A DNA stretch of 64,000 nucleotides from NCBI GenBank assembly GCA_963762205.1, contig CAVXJZ010000002.1:682001-746000 (forward strand), read 5' to 3'. The number at the start of each line of letters is the position of its first letter. The stretch's first letter is position 1. The notes beneath the pieces are model-generated. The model saw only the letters and a program-made list of their open reading frames with translations. It was not told the origin of the DNA and searched no databases. Shown in pieces: positions 1-9,140 of this stretch. The position numbers were made by a program, and so were the translations under genes. Source of the stretch: VRUE01 sp963762205 (GTDB lineage: Bacteria; Actinomycetota; Thermoleophilia; Solirubrobacterales; 70-9).

Positions 1-371
1 GGGCCGACGATCGCCGCGGCGAGGAGGCCGCCGCTGACCCCGAGGAAGGAGACGACGGCGAGCGAGCGGTACCAGAGCCGCTCCTGGATCTCGGGATCGA
101 AAGCGAGGGGCAGGAAGAGGAAGGGGTTGACGGCGGTGCCGAAGACGAGCGGGACCCCGATCGCCGTGGGCAGGTCGGGGATCGCGAGCCCGACGCCGAT
201 CAGGATCAGGCCCATCATCACGTAGTCGAGGTGAATCTGGCGGATCCGCTGTGGGGCTACGATGCCGATCCGGCGCAGCAGCTCGGGGCTTTCCTGGCGG
301 ATCACCATCGCCCAGCCGAGCAGGCCGCCGATCGCCAGCTCCACGAGGCCGATCTGGATCATCCAGTCCAT
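1..371 (-). CDS. Membrane protein of unknown function, partial at window edge
   Basis: The reading frame opens with ATG at 371 and runs off the left edge without a stop, giving about 123 residues. The protein begins MDWMIQIGLVELAIGG and has about four hydrophobic segments (roughly residues 6-24, 49-64, 70-90 and 105-123), so it is a multipass membrane protein. I do not recognise the family. It starts 23 bases after the thrB stop on the same strand and may be the last gene of the lysA-hom-thrC-thrB operon. Confidence 0.6.
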   Translation of the reverse strand, partial: MDWMIQIGLVELAIGGLLGWAMVIRQESPELLRRIGIVAPQRIRQIHLDYVMMGLILIGVGLAIPDLPTAIGVPLVFGTAVNPFLFLPLAFDPEIQERLWYRSLAVVSFLGVSGGLLAAAIVG

Positions 372-394
372 CGCAGAGCCCGGCGCCCGCCGGC

Positions 395-1273
395 CTAGAG
401 CTCCGGCACGTCGGCCCCGTGCGGGCTGAAGGGCAGGCGGCGGACCTCGGCCCAATCGCCGCAGCGCCGCTCGAGCTCCTCGGCGACCTTGCCCGCGTCC
501 TGCCAGGTCGTCCAGACGAGGACGGCCGGCCCGGCGCCCGAGATCGTCGCCCCCAGCGCGCCCAGGTCGGCGGCCGAGTCGACGAGCTCCATCGAGCGGG
601 GGTAGAGGTCGCGCCTGCGCTGCTGGTGGATGCTGTCGCGAAGGCCGCGCCTGACGAGGTCGAGATCGGCTGTCAGCAGGCCGAGCAGCAACGAGGAGGC
701 GGCGGCGAGGTTGGCGATCGCGTCGGCGCGGGGCAGCTGGTCCGGGATCGCGCCGCGGGCGAGCTCGGTGGACACCTCCTCGGGAGGGATCGCGACGACC
801 GCCTCGAGCTCCCTGGGCGGGTCGAAGCGCGCCGCGACGGGCGTTCCTGCCTCGGTCCCGCAGACGACGAAGCCCCCGTAGATCGACGCCGCGACGTTGT
901 CGGGGTGGCCCTCGAGCTCGCTCGCCCTGGCCAGCATCTCCTCCTTGGAGAGGCCCAGCTCGTAGAGGTGGTCGGCGGCGTGGAGGCCGGCGACGATCGC
1001 GGCGGCGCTGGAGCCGAGGCCGCGGGCGAGCGGTATCTCGCTGCGCAGGCGGAAGGCGATGCCGTCGGCGGGGCGCAGGCTCTCGAAGGCGCGCACGATC
1101 AGGTTCTCGCGGCCGGTGGGGACGTCGGCGCCGCCGGGATCGAAGGAGAACCCGCCGGACTCCTCGACCTCGAGCTCGAGGAAGAGCGAGACCGCCGCCG
1201 CCAGCACGTCGTAGCCAGGCCCGAGGTTGGCCGAGGAGGCGGGGACGCGGACGAGTCTGCGGCGCTTGGTCAT
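395..1273 (-). CDS. thrB: Homoserine kinase
   Basis: Phosphorylates L-homoserine with ATP to O-phosphohomoserine, the threonine synthase substrate. The 292-residue length is normal for this GHMP kinase. The N-terminal PASSANLGPGYD motif (11-22), the nucleotide-binding loop PLARGLGSSAAA (81-92), an HPDNV motif, and the C-terminal glycine-rich GATISGAGPAVL segment are all present. The ATG directly follows the thrC stop codon with no gap, so the two genes are co-transcribed and probably translationally coupled. Its place after lysA, hom and thrC supports the assignment. Confidence 0.95.
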   Translation of the reverse strand: MTKRRRLVRVPASSANLGPGYDVLAAAVSLFLELEVEESGGFSFDPGGADVPTGRENLIVRAFESLRPADGIAFRLRSEIPLARGLGSSAAAIVAGLHAADHLYELGLSKEEMLARASELEGHPDNVAASIYGGFVVCGTEAGTPVAARFDPPRELEAVVAIPPEEVSTELARGAIPDQLPRADAIANLAAASSLLLGLLTADLDLVRRGLRDSIHQQRRRDLYPRSMELVDSAADLGALGATISGAGPAVLVWTTWQDAGKVAEELERRCGDWAEVRRLPFSPHGADVPEL

Positions 1274-2309
1274 CTAGTCGAAGACGGCGCGCTCGACCGC
1301 GCCCAGGTCGTTCTCGCAGTTGACCACCGGCGGCGCCTTGGAGAGGGCCGTGTCCGGGTCCTTGAGGCCATGCCCGGTGAGCACGCAGACGACGCTCTCC
1401 GGCGGCGTGGCCCCCTCGCCGACCGGCATCCCGTGGGCGAGCAGGCCGGCCACCGAGGCGGCGGACGCCGGCTCGCAGAAGACCCCTTCGCTGTCGGCCA
1501 GCCAGCGGTAGGCGTCGAGGATCTGCTCGTCGCTCACCGCCGCCACCCGCCCCCGCGATCCGGTGAAGGCGTCCATCGCCTCCTCCCAGCGGGCGGGGTT
1601 GCCGATCCGGATCGCCGAGGCGACGGTCTCGGGCTCGGCGACCGGCGCGCCGTTCACGAGCGGCGCCGCCCCGTCCGCCTGGAAGCCGTAGAGGACGGGC
1701 GCCGAGCCGGCCTCCTGGAAGCCCCGCCAGTAGGCGGTCACGTTGCCGGCGTTTCCGACCGGGATCGCCAGCGCGCCGGGCGCCTCGCCGAGCTCCTCGA
1801 CCACCTCGAAGGCGGCCGTCTTCTGGCCCTCGATCCGGTAGGGGTTGACCGAGTTGACGAGCTCGATCGGGTGCTTCTGGGCGAGCTCGCGGACGATCCG
1901 CAGCGCGTCGTCGAAGTTGCCCTGAAGGGCGACGACCCGGGCGCCGTGCATCAGCGCCTGGGCGAGCTTGCCGATCGCGATCTTGCCCTCGGGGACGATC
2001 ACGGCGCCGCGCATCCCGGCCCGCGCCGCATAGGCGGCGGCGCTCGCCGCCGTGTTGCCGGTCGAGGCGCAGATCACCGCCTCCGCGCCCCGGCCCTTGG
2101 CGCGGGAGACGGCGACGGTCATGCCGCGGTCCTTGAAGCTGCCGGTCGGATTCGGCACCCTCGAACTTGAGGTAGGCGCTGGCGCCGAGCCTCTCCGAGA
2201 GGCGCGGCGCCTCGATCAGGGGCGTCGAGCCCTCCTCGAGGCTGACCACCGGGTCGTCGGGCTCCAGCGGCAGCCGGTCCCGGTACCTCTCGATCAGGGA
2301 GTTGGACAT
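1274..2309 (-). CDS. thrC: Threonine synthase, with an apparent 1-base frameshift
   Basis: Converts O-phosphohomoserine to L-threonine using PLP. The N-terminal part starts at ATG 2309 (MSNSLIERYRDRLPLEPDD) and reaches the conserved KFEG motif. The next conserved motif, NPTGSFKDRGM, which carries the PLP lysine, is in another frame. Removing one G near 2153-2156 restores KFEGANPTGSFKDRGM and gives a 344-residue protein, the family's usual length. The downstream part is intact, including a glycine-rich PVGNAGN phosphate-binding loop. The gene lies between hom and thrB. The break is either a sequencing error or a genuine lesion; error is more likely, because the rest of the gene has not decayed. 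Confidence 0.9.
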
Positions 2310-2340
2310 CAGAGCCTCGCCGGAGCGGGGACCGAGGCGC

Positions 2341-3564
2341 TCACACGAACTCCTCCTCGATGACCCGGATCGAGCGCGGCGCCGAGCGAATCTCGGCGAG
2401 CTGCGCGATCTCCTCGACGGCGGCGGCGAACTGGGGCTCGGGGCACTCGTGGACGACCATCACCAGGCGGGCCTCGTCGCCGATCCCGCGCTGGACGACG
2501 CTCTTCACCGAGATCCCGTGGTCGCCCAGCACCTGGGCGATGCTGGCGAGGACCCCTGGGCGGTCGGCGACCTCGAGGTGCAGGTAGAACGACGAGGAGA
2601 CGTCGGCGACGACGGGAAGCTGCGCGCGGGGCCGGTTGACCGGCGCCTCTCCGGCGAGGATCGAGACGACGTCGCCGAGCACCGCCGAGGCCGTCTGCGG
2701 CCCGCCCGCCCCCGGGCCGGACATCGTCACCTCGGTGATCGCCGGCGCCTCGATCATCACCGCGTTGAAGGGCCCGCCGACGGGCGCCAGCGGGTGCCCG
2801 CCGTAGAGGAAGCAGGGGAAGACCCGGACGCTGATCCCATCCTCGCGGCGTTCGGCGACGCCGAGGAGCTTCAGCGAGAGGCCCAGCTCCTTGGCGTAGG
2901 CGAGGTCGTCGGGCTTGATCGTCTCGATTCCCTCGTAGGCGACGTCTCCGAGCGTGATCGGGGTGTGGAAGGCGAGCCGGGCGAGGATCGCCATCTTCGC
3001 CGCGGCGTCGGCGCCGTTGACGTCCTCGGTCGGGTCCGCCTCGGCGTAACCGAGGTCCTTGGCGCGGGCGAGCGCGTCCTCGTAGGCGGCGCCGGTGGCG
3101 GCCATCTCGCTGAGGATGAAGTTCGTCGTCCCGTTGACGATGCCGAAGAGCTTCGAGATCTCGGTCGCGCCGAAGCTCTCCTGGACGACGCGCACGATCG
3201 GGATCACGCCCGCCACCGCGGCCTCGAAGCGGATCTGCACGCCGGCCTCGCGGGCCGCCTCGAAGAGCTCGTCGCCGTGCTGGGCGAGCAGCTGCTTGTT
3301 GGCGGTCACCACGGGCTTCCCGGCGCGCAGCGCGGCGAGCACGTGCTCGCGCGCCGGCTCGGTGCCGCCGATCAACTCGACGATCAGGTCTGAGCCGGAG
3401 AGGATCTCGGTGAAATCGCCCTCGCCGCGGGTCAGCACCCCCGATATCTCCGGCCGCCGCCCGCAGGCCGCCTCGACCGCCTCGGCGCGCTCGCCGACCA
3501 GCTCGGCGAAGGCAGCGCCGACGGTGCCGCGCCCGAGCAGCCCGATGCGAACCCCCTCAGACAT
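2341..3564 (-). CDS. hom: Homoserine dehydrogenase with C-terminal ACT domain
   Basis: Reduces aspartate semialdehyde to homoserine with NAD(P)H, at the branch point to threonine and methionine. The 407-residue protein opens with a Rossmann motif GLLGRGTVG (residues 8-16) and carries the conserved ANKQLLAQHG segment. A C-terminal ACT domain (about 330-405, SSFYLHLEVADRPGVL) is the usual site of threonine feedback inhibition in this family. The start overlaps the end of lysA by 8 bases, which indicates translational coupling in the operon. Confidence 0.95.
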   Translation of the reverse strand: MSEGVRIGLLGRGTVGAAFAELVGERAEAVEAACGRRPEISGVLTRGEGDFTEILSGSDLIVELIGGTEPAREHVLAALRAGKPVVTANKQLLAQHGDELFEAAREAGVQIRFEAAVAGVIPIVRVVQESFGATEISKLFGIVNGTTNFILSEMAATGAAYEDALARAKDLGYAEADPTEDVNGADAAAKMAILARLAFHTPITLGDVAYEGIETIKPDDLAYAKELGLSLKLLGVAERREDGISVRVFPCFLYGGHPLAPVGGPFNAVMIEAPAITEVTMSGPGAGGPQTASAVLGDVVSILAGEAPVNRPRAQLPVVADVSSSFYLHLEVADRPGVLASIAQVLGDHGISVKSVVQRGIGDEARLVMVVHECPEPQFAAAVEEIAQLAEIRSAPRSIRVIEEEFV

Positions 3565-4825
3565 CGCGGGAGGTGAGGTCCTCGTAGGTTTCGCGCCTGA
3601 TCACGACGCGGGCATCGCCGTCGCGGACGAAGGCGACCGGCGGCCGCGGGACCGCGTTGTAGTTGCTCGCCATCGCGTGGCCGTAGGCGCCCGTCGCCGG
3701 CATCGCGACGACATCCCCGACCCGCGGCTCCTGCAGCCTCGCCTCCTTGATCAGGATGTCGCCGGACTCGCAGTGCATGCCGACCAGGCGACAGGGGGTG
3801 GAGTCGCCGATCCGATCGGCGACCTCGGCTTCGTAGACGGCGTCGTAGAGCATCGGGCGGATGTTGTCGGCCATGCCGCCGTCGACGGCGACGTACCTGC
3901 GGACTCCGGGCACTTCCTTGACCGTGCCGACCGTGTAGAGCGAGAGCCCGGCGTTGGCGACCAGCGAGCGGCCCGGCTCGCAGAGGACCCGGACCCCGGC
4001 CGGCACCGCCGACAGCATCGCCTCCGCGTAGGCGGCGGCGGAGGGCGGGCTCTGCCCTTTCGTGTAGGCGGCCGCGAAGCCGCCGCCCATGTTGATCACC
4101 GGGAACTCCCCTGCGGCCCCGAGCACCTCGCCGAGGGTCTCGTAGACGTCCAGGTCGAAGACCTGGGAGCCGATGTGGGCGTGCAGGCCGCGGACCTCGA
4201 GCCCGGCCGCCGCGCAGCTCTCCAGGGCCTGCGGCAACTGCGCCAGCGGGATGCCGAACTTCGAGTCCTCCTGGCCGGTGGCGATCTTGTCGTGGGTGTC
4301 GGGACGAATGCCCGGCGTGACCCTCACCAGGACCCGCTGGCCTCGTCCGGCCGCGATCCGGCCGAGGCGCTCCACCTCGTCGAGGGAGTCGACGATCAGA
4401 TGGCCGACGCCGGCCTCGACCGCCTGCTCGAGCTCGGCGACGCTCTTGTTGTTGCCGTGCATGTAGATCCTCTCGGGATCGAAGCCGGCGCCCAGCGCCA
4501 GGTACAGCTCTCCGCCGGAGGCGACGTCGCAGGAGAGGCCCTCCTCGGCGAAGAGACGCAGGGCGGCGGTGCAGGGGAAGGCCTTGCTGGCGAAGACCAC
4601 CTCGAAGTCGTCGCTGCGCTCGGCGAAGGCGGACCGGAGGGCGCGGGCGCGGGCGCGCATGTCGTCCTCGTCGTAGACGTAGGCGGGCGTGCCCAGCTCC
4701 GCGGCGAGCTCGACGAGGTCGCAGCCGCCGACCTCGAGCCGCCCGCGCTCGTTGACGCGGCTGCTCCGCGGGTAGACGGCGGAGCCCGCTATCGGGTCGG
4801 CCAGGGCCTGTCCACGCTCCGCCAT
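3557..4825 (-). CDS. lysA: Diaminopimelate decarboxylase
   Basis: Decarboxylates meso-diaminopimelate to L-lysine with PLP. The protein has 422 residues. The PLP-binding lysine lies in FASKAFPC (K81), the barrel motif HIGSQ follows, and the conserved CESGD motif near the C-terminus supplies the catalytic cysteine and a substrate contact of alanine-racemase-fold decarboxylases. It is the first recognisable gene of the lysA-hom-thrC-thrB operon and overlaps hom by 8 bases. The intergenic space before it is only about 37 bases. Confidence 0.95.
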   Translation of the reverse strand: MAERGQALADPIAGSAVYPRSSRVNERGRLEVGGCDLVELAAELGTPAYVYDEDDMRARARALRSAFAERSDDFEVVFASKAFPCTAALRLFAEEGLSCDVASGGELYLALGAGFDPERIYMHGNNKSVAELEQAVEAGVGHLIVDSLDEVERLGRIAAGRGQRVLVRVTPGIRPDTHDKIATGQEDSKFGIPLAQLPQALESCAAAGLEVRGLHAHIGSQVFDLDVYETLGEVLGAAGEFPVINMGGGFAAAYTKGQSPPSAAAYAEAMLSAVPAGVRVLCEPGRSLVANAGLSLYTVGTVKEVPGVRRYVAVDGGMADNIRPMLYDAVYEAEVADRIGDSTPCRLVGMHCESGDILIKEARLQEPRVGDVVAMPATGAYGHAMASNYNAVPRPPVAFVRDGDARVVIRRETYEDLTSRDV

Positions 4826-4862
4826 GAGACGGGCATTGTGACGGTTGCGGGGGTCTCCCCGG

Positions 4863-5489
4863 CTAGTCGCCGTTGCCGAGCAAGCCGTCGACCGTCTCGC
4901 CGACGCCTTTGACCGTTTTGTCGACCGTGCCGCCGAGCGCCGATTCCGGCCCGGCGACCCCGTTGACGGTGTCTTCGACGATCTGCCCGACGCCGGCCTG
5001 CCCGACGGCGCCGCCGGTCGCCCCGTCGGCCGCCGAGACGGCTTCGCCCGCGGTGCCGGTGACCGTTTCGGACACCTTTCCTCCCGATCCCGAGGACCCC
5101 GAGCCGCCTCCCGAGCCTGCGCTCGTGCCGCCCTCCGAACGAGAGGGCGAGCCGCCGCCGGTCGACGGGATGCTCGCGGTGTCGGTCGAGGTGGGAGCGG
5201 GCGGGGTCACGCCGGCCGTTCCGCCTCCGCCGGCACCGCCCCGGGAACGATCCGCGGCGGCGTTCGAAGCCGCCCCCTGCGCCACCGCTGCGCCCGGCCC
5301 CGCGGCCGCCGGCCGCGCCTCGGAGACTCTGCCGGGGGAGCCGGCGTCGTCCCCCCCGACCAGGCCGGCGAAGGGCCAGTCCCTGACCGCCAGCACAGAG
5401 ACGAGCACCACGAAGACGGCGACCGCGGCCGCGATCAGCGCGGTTCCGGATACGGCGCCGGCGAGATAGGCGTGTGCCTGGCGGATCAT
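4863..5489 (-). CDS. Single-pass membrane protein with low-complexity tail
   Basis: I do not recognise this 208-residue protein. After a short N-terminus (MIRQAHAYLAG) comes one strongly hydrophobic helix (about residues 10-32). The remainder is Ala/Gly/Ser/Pro-rich and ends in repeated amphipathic segments of the type GTVDKTVKGVGETVDGLL. The ATG at 5489 was preferred to the upstream ATG at 5525 because a GGGAG ribosome-binding site lies about 8 bases before it. The gene ends 37 bases before the start of lysA on the same strand. An anchored extracellular protein is plausible, but the function is unknown. Confidence 0.65.
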   Translation of the reverse strand: MIRQAHAYLAGAVSGTALIAAAVAVFVVLVSVLAVRDWPFAGLVGGDDAGSPGRVSEARPAAAGPGAAVAQGAASNAAADRSRGGAGGGGTAGVTPPAPTSTDTASIPSTGGGSPSRSEGGTSAGSGGGSGSSGSGGKVSETVTGTAGEAVSAADGATGGAVGQAGVGQIVEDTVNGVAGPESALGGTVDKTVKGVGETVDGLLGNGD

Positions 5490-5564
5490 CGATCGACTCC
5501 CGTTGCCTCCACCACAGCGTGGCATGGCGACCCGGAGGCGGCATACCCAATATTGGGAAATCGT

Positions 5565-6752
5565 CTACAGGTAGCCGAGCGGGTCGGTGGGGATGCCGTT
5601 GACCCGGACCTCGAAGTGCAGGTGGTCGCCGAAGCAGTGGCCGGTGCAGCCGACGTAGCCGATCACGTCGCCCTGGGAGACGCTCTGGCCGGAGCCGACC
5701 GCGAAGGCGGACTGGTGCGCATAACAGGTCTGCAGGCCGCCGCCGTGGTCGAGGCAGGTGAAGTTGCCGTAGCCCCCGCTGCTGGATTCGGACTGGAGCA
5801 GGACGACGGAGCCCGACGCCGCGGCCCGGATCGGCGTCCCCGCCGGCACGGCGATGTCGATCCCCTCGTGCCGGCGGCCCCAGCGGTAGCCGAACCCGGA
5901 GACGACCGGGCCGTCGACGGGCCAGATCAGGCCGCTGCCGTTGCCGGGCCGGATCGGGCCGGCGGGCAGCGGCGCGGAGCCGTAGCCGGCCAGCTGCGCC
6001 GCCAGTTCGCCCTGGATGGCGGCGACGTCGCCGTCGAGCTCTTCCTCGACCGAGTTGATCTTCGCGAGCGCCTTCATGCGCTCGGCGCGGGTGGCGACCA
6101 GCTTCGACTGACGCTCCTGGACCGCGCGGCGGGCGCCGGCCAGCGCCCGCTCTTCGGCTGCGATCGCGTCGCGCGCGACTTCGATCCGGTTCTTGGCCGA
6201 GCGCAGGCGTGCGACCGTGTCCTTGACCTGGTCGCGCAGCTCGCGCACGCGGCCGACGACGGCTTCGTCCATGCCGTGGATCCGTTCCAGGTACTCGGTG
6301 CGGTCGACGAGCTCGTCGTAGCCGTCGGCGCCGAGGATGACGCTGAGCACGTCCGGGGTCCCGGTCTCGTAGATCGCGACGAGGCGCCTGCGGAGGGCGA
6401 CCAGCGCCCGGTGCAGCCGTGCCTTGACCACGGCGAGGTGCTTCCTGGCGACCCTGAGCTCGGCGACCGCGCGGTCGAGCTCGGCCTGCTTGGCCGCGAG
6501 CCGGGCGCGCACCGCCTGCTCCTCCGCGCGCAGGGTCGCCACCTCGGCCGTCAGCCGCCCGATCCGATCGCGGTAGCGGGAGATCGTGGTGGTCAGCACT
6601 CCCTTGCGCTCGCGCACGTGGGAGAGCTTCGCTTCCTTGTTTTCAAGCTTGGACTGGATGTCCTTGGCCGGGGCGCCCGGGGCCGCGAGCAGCGCGACGA
6701 GCGCCGCGGCGGCGGCGGTAAGAGCCGCCGGGGCAAGGCGATTCTTGAGCAT
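5565..6752 (-). CDS. Secreted M23 (LytM/EnvC-like) peptidase with coiled coil
   Basis: Likely a peptidoglycan endopeptidase or an activator of cell-wall amidases. The start is ATG 6752 (MLKNRLAPAALTAAAAALVALLAAPGAPAKD begins a clear signal peptide; only its first residues are quoted as landmark: MLKNRLAPA). About 200 residues of charged coiled coil follow, and then a C-terminal LytM domain with zinc-ligand motifs HEGIDIA and HLHFEVRVNG. At 395 residues it fits EnvC/NlpD-type architecture. The frame stays open upstream of 6752, but that part overlaps the cation-efflux gene and has no protein-like character, so the later start was chosen. Confidence 0.88.
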   Translation of the reverse strand: MLKNRLAPAALTAAAAALVALLAAPGAPAKDIQSKLENKEAKLSHVRERKGVLTTTISRYRDRIGRLTAEVATLRAEEQAVRARLAAKQAELDRAVAELRVARKHLAVVKARLHRALVALRRRLVAIYETGTPDVLSVILGADGYDELVDRTEYLERIHGMDEAVVGRVRELRDQVKDTVARLRSAKNRIEVARDAIAAEERALAGARRAVQERQSKLVATRAERMKALAKINSVEEELDGDVAAIQGELAAQLAGYGSAPLPAGPIRPGNGSGLIWPVDGPVVSGFGYRWGRRHEGIDIAVPAGTPIRAAASGSVVLLQSESSSGGYGNFTCLDHGGGLQTCYAHQSAFAVGSGQSVSQGDVIGYVGCTGHCFGDHLHFEVRVNGIPTDPLGYL

Positions 6753-6820
6753 CGCCACGAGGCTAGCCGAGCCTGGAATCGGGCTCGCCCGGCCCCGATC
6801 CGGTGCAATCGCGCTTGCGC

Positions 6821-7735
6821 TCAGCCCTGGCCGGGCGCCCGTTCGACCTCGAGCAGGCCGCCTGCGGCCTCCTCCTCCATCTGCAGCGTCGTGTGGTCGA
6901 TGTCGAAGCGCTCGTGGAGCAGGACCTCGAGCCTGCGGCGGACGAGGTCCCGGTCCGAGCCGGCGGCGACGACCACGTGGGCGGCGAGCGCCCCGAAGCC
7001 GGGGGTCACGGTCCAGACGTGTAGGTCGTGGACCGAGCGCACCCCCTCCTCGGTGCAGATCGCCTCGCCGACCGCGTCGACGTCGAGCCCCTTCGGCGCC
7101 GTCTCCATCAGGACCTCGACCGGCTCCTTGATCAGCCGCCAGGAGGAGGCGAGCACCAGCGCCGCGATCGCCAGGCCGACGATCGGGTCGACGATCGGCG
7201 AGCCGCCGGCGAGGACGACGGCGCCGGCGAGGACGACCCCGAGCGAGCCGAGCGCGTCGGCGAAGCTGTGGCGCAGGGTGCCCTCGAGGTTGAGGTCCTC
7301 GCGGCGCCCGCCGGCGAGGACCACGGTTGCCGCGACGTTGCCGGCGAGGCCGACGACGCCCAGCACCAGCACTCCGGCGCCGTCGATCCCGGGCGGCTCG
7401 CCGAGGCGCCCGATGGCCGCGATCGCGACGGCGATCGCGACGGCAACGAGCAACAGCCCGTTGACGAGCGCCGCCAGGACCTCGGAGCGCTGGTAGCCGA
7501 ACGTGCGCCGGGCGCCGCCCGGGCGGGAGGCGAGCGTCGCGGCGAACAGCGCCAGCCCGATCGAGCCGGCGTCGGAGAGCAGATGACCGGCGTCGGCGAG
7601 GACCGCCAGCGACCCGGTCAGGATCCCGCCGACGACCTCGATTCCGACCATGCCGCCGTTGATCGCGAGAGCGATCCACATCCGGCGGCGGCTGTCGCTG
7701 CGCCGCGCCTCCAGCGCGTGCCCGTGATCGTGCAC
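6821..7735 (-). CDS. Cation diffusion facilitator (CzcD/ZitB-type efflux transporter)
   Basis: A proton-coupled exporter of Zn2+ or related divalent metals in the cytoplasmic membrane. The 304-residue protein has six hydrophobic segments followed by a cytosolic domain. Helix 2 carries the metal-binding HxxxD-type motif in LADAGHLLSDAG, and helix 5 carries a second one in HSFADALGS. The N-terminus MHDHGHALE contains extra histidines. The C-terminal metal-sensing domain includes VHDLHVWTVTPGFGALAAH. The gene is followed on the same strand by the LytM peptidase, about 70 bases away. The specific metal cannot be read from the sequence. Confidence 0.93.
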   Translation of the reverse strand: MHDHGHALEARRSDSRRRMWIALAINGGMVGIEVVGGILTGSLAVLADAGHLLSDAGSIGLALFAATLASRPGGARRTFGYQRSEVLAALVNGLLLVAVAIAVAIAAIGRLGEPPGIDGAGVLVLGVVGLAGNVAATVVLAGGRREDLNLEGTLRHSFADALGSLGVVLAGAVVLAGGSPIVDPIVGLAIAALVLASSWRLIKEPVEVLMETAPKGLDVDAVGEAICTEEGVRSVHDLHVWTVTPGFGALAAHVVVAAGSDRDLVRRRLEVLLHERFDIDHTTLQMEEEAAGGLLEVERAPGQG

Positions 7736-7745
7736 GCCCCTGAGC

Positions 7746-9032
7746 TTAGGCGGGAACCGGCTCCTTCTCCGGCTCGGCCGCCCCGGCGCCGCCGTTCATC
7801 GCCTGCTCGGCGACCTCGGCGCCGTAGGCGAGGCGCTCGGCGTACTCGCGGGCCTGCATGCGGGAGATGACCATCCGCTGGATCTCGGCCGTGCCCTCGA
7901 ACAGCTGGTAGATCTTCGCGTCGCGGAAGAACTTCTCCAGCGGCAGCTCGGTGCTCCAGGCGGCGGGCCCGACCAGGTCCATCAACGTCGTCGTCGCCCA
8001 CATCGTCACGTCGCCGGCCTTGAGCTTCGACATCGAGCCCTGGCCGCCGGTCATCGGGATGCCGCTTCGCCCCATCCAGGAGGCGCGCTGGACGAGCAGG
8101 CGGGCCGCCTCGATCTCGGTGGCGACGTCGGCGAGCGTCTGCTGGATGCGCTGGGTCTGCAGCAGCGGCGTGCCACCCTCGGAGCGGCCGTCGAGGTACT
8201 CGAGGGTCCACTCGTAGGCCGCCTGGGCGATGCCGAGCGCCGAGGCGCCGACCAGCGGCCGCGTCATCTCGAACGTCGCCAGCGCGTCGGCCGAGCGCGA
8301 CTTCTGCCCGGAGCGGCCGCGCTCGAGCTTTTTCTGCAGCTTCTCCTCGCCACCGAGCAGGTTCTCGGCGGGGATCCGGCAGTCCTCGAGCACGATCTCC
8401 GCGGTGTGGGAGGCGCGGATGCCGAGCTTGCTCTCCTTTTTGCCCTGGCTCAGGCCGGGCGTCCCCTTATCGACGACGAAGGATGCCTGGCCGCGGGTGC
8501 CGAGCTCCGGGTCGACGGTGGCGACGACGACGTGGACGTCGGCGATGCCACCGTTGGTGATGAAGACCTTGGTCCCGTTCAGGACCCACTCGTCGCCGTC
8601 GCGCCTCGCGGTCGTCTTCAGGCTCTTGACGTCGGATCCGGCCTGGGGCTCGGTCACCGCGTAGGCCCCGAGCTTCACCTCGTCGGCGTCGCCGAAGCAT
8701 TCGGGGACCCAGCGGGCGATCTGGTCGGGAGTGCCCGAGGCGGCGATGCCGGCGGCGGCGAGGCCCGAGCCGGAGATCGCCAGGGCGATGCCGGCGCAGC
8801 CCCAGTGGAACTCCTCCGCCGAGATCACCTGCATCTGGCCCTCGGTGTCGGCCGCGTTGCGCTGGATCCCCTCCAGGGTCCCGAACCCCTGCCGGCGGGC
8901 CTCCTTGATGACCTCCCAGGGAGTGCTCTCGTCTTCGTCGTGCTTGCGGGCGGCGGGACGGATCACCTCACGGGCAAACGTCCTGCAGCGCTCCCTGTAC
9001 TCGAGCTGCTCGTCGTTGAGTGCGAAGTCCAA
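7746..9032 (-). CDS. Acyl-CoA dehydrogenase
   Basis: An FAD-dependent enzyme of the first beta-oxidation step. The 428-residue protein starts at TTG 9032 (LDFALNDEQLEYRERCRTF), which has a purine-rich GAGGGGATCGAAA stretch before it; the frame is open further upstream, but that sequence is the antisense of another gene. Signature segments are AVTEPQAGSDVKS, KVFITNGG, and a C-terminal LFEGTAEIQRMVISR that carries the family's catalytic-glutamate region. An 18-bp dyad (9080-9097) lies about 50 bases upstream and is shared with two other acyl-CoA catabolism units, suggesting common repression. Confidence 0.92.
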   Translation of the reverse strand: MDFALNDEQLEYRERCRTFAREVIRPAARKHDEDESTPWEVIKEARRQGFGTLEGIQRNAADTEGQMQVISAEEFHWGCAGIALAISGSGLAAAGIAASGTPDQIARWVPECFGDADEVKLGAYAVTEPQAGSDVKSLKTTARRDGDEWVLNGTKVFITNGGIADVHVVVATVDPELGTRGQASFVVDKGTPGLSQGKKESKLGIRASHTAEIVLEDCRIPAENLLGGEEKLQKKLERGRSGQKSRSADALATFEMTRPLVGASALGIAQAAYEWTLEYLDGRSEGGTPLLQTQRIQQTLADVATEIEAARLLVQRASWMGRSGIPMTGGQGSMSKLKAGDVTMWATTTLMDLVGPAAWSTELPLEKFFRDAKIYQLFEGTAEIQRMVISRMQAREYAERLAYGAEVAEQAMNGGAGAAEPEKEPVPA

Positions 9033-9079
9033 TTTCGATCCCCTCTGCCCGCTGCGGCAAGTTGACGGCTCGTTGATTG

Positions 9080-9097
9080 ACTGGTCAGTCAACCAGT
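9080..9097. promoter_or_regulatory. Predicted operator, dyad ACTGG-N8-CCAGT (copy 1)
   Basis: The sequence ACTGGTCAGTCAACCAGT is an interrupted palindrome. It overlaps a second dyad, TTGACTG-GT-CAGTCAA (9077-9092). It lies between the divergent acyl-CoA dehydrogenase (start 9032) and the gene starting at 9141. The same 5+8+5 pattern recurs at 17217 and 19849, each time upstream of acyl-CoA catabolic genes. This geometry is typical of TetR-family repressors of fatty-acid degradation. No regulator gene is present in the window. Confidence 0.6.
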
Positions 9098-9140
9098 TTA
9101 ACTGACCGGCCAGCCAGCTTCCGCCTGTAGCTTTGCGCTC

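Noticed and set aside
251..2170. A 639-residue plus-strand open frame across thrB and thrC, and similar long frames opposite many genes
   Set aside because: They are antisense frames kept open by extreme GC content. They are rich in Arg, Gly and Asp, show no family features, and overlap well-supported genes on the other strand.
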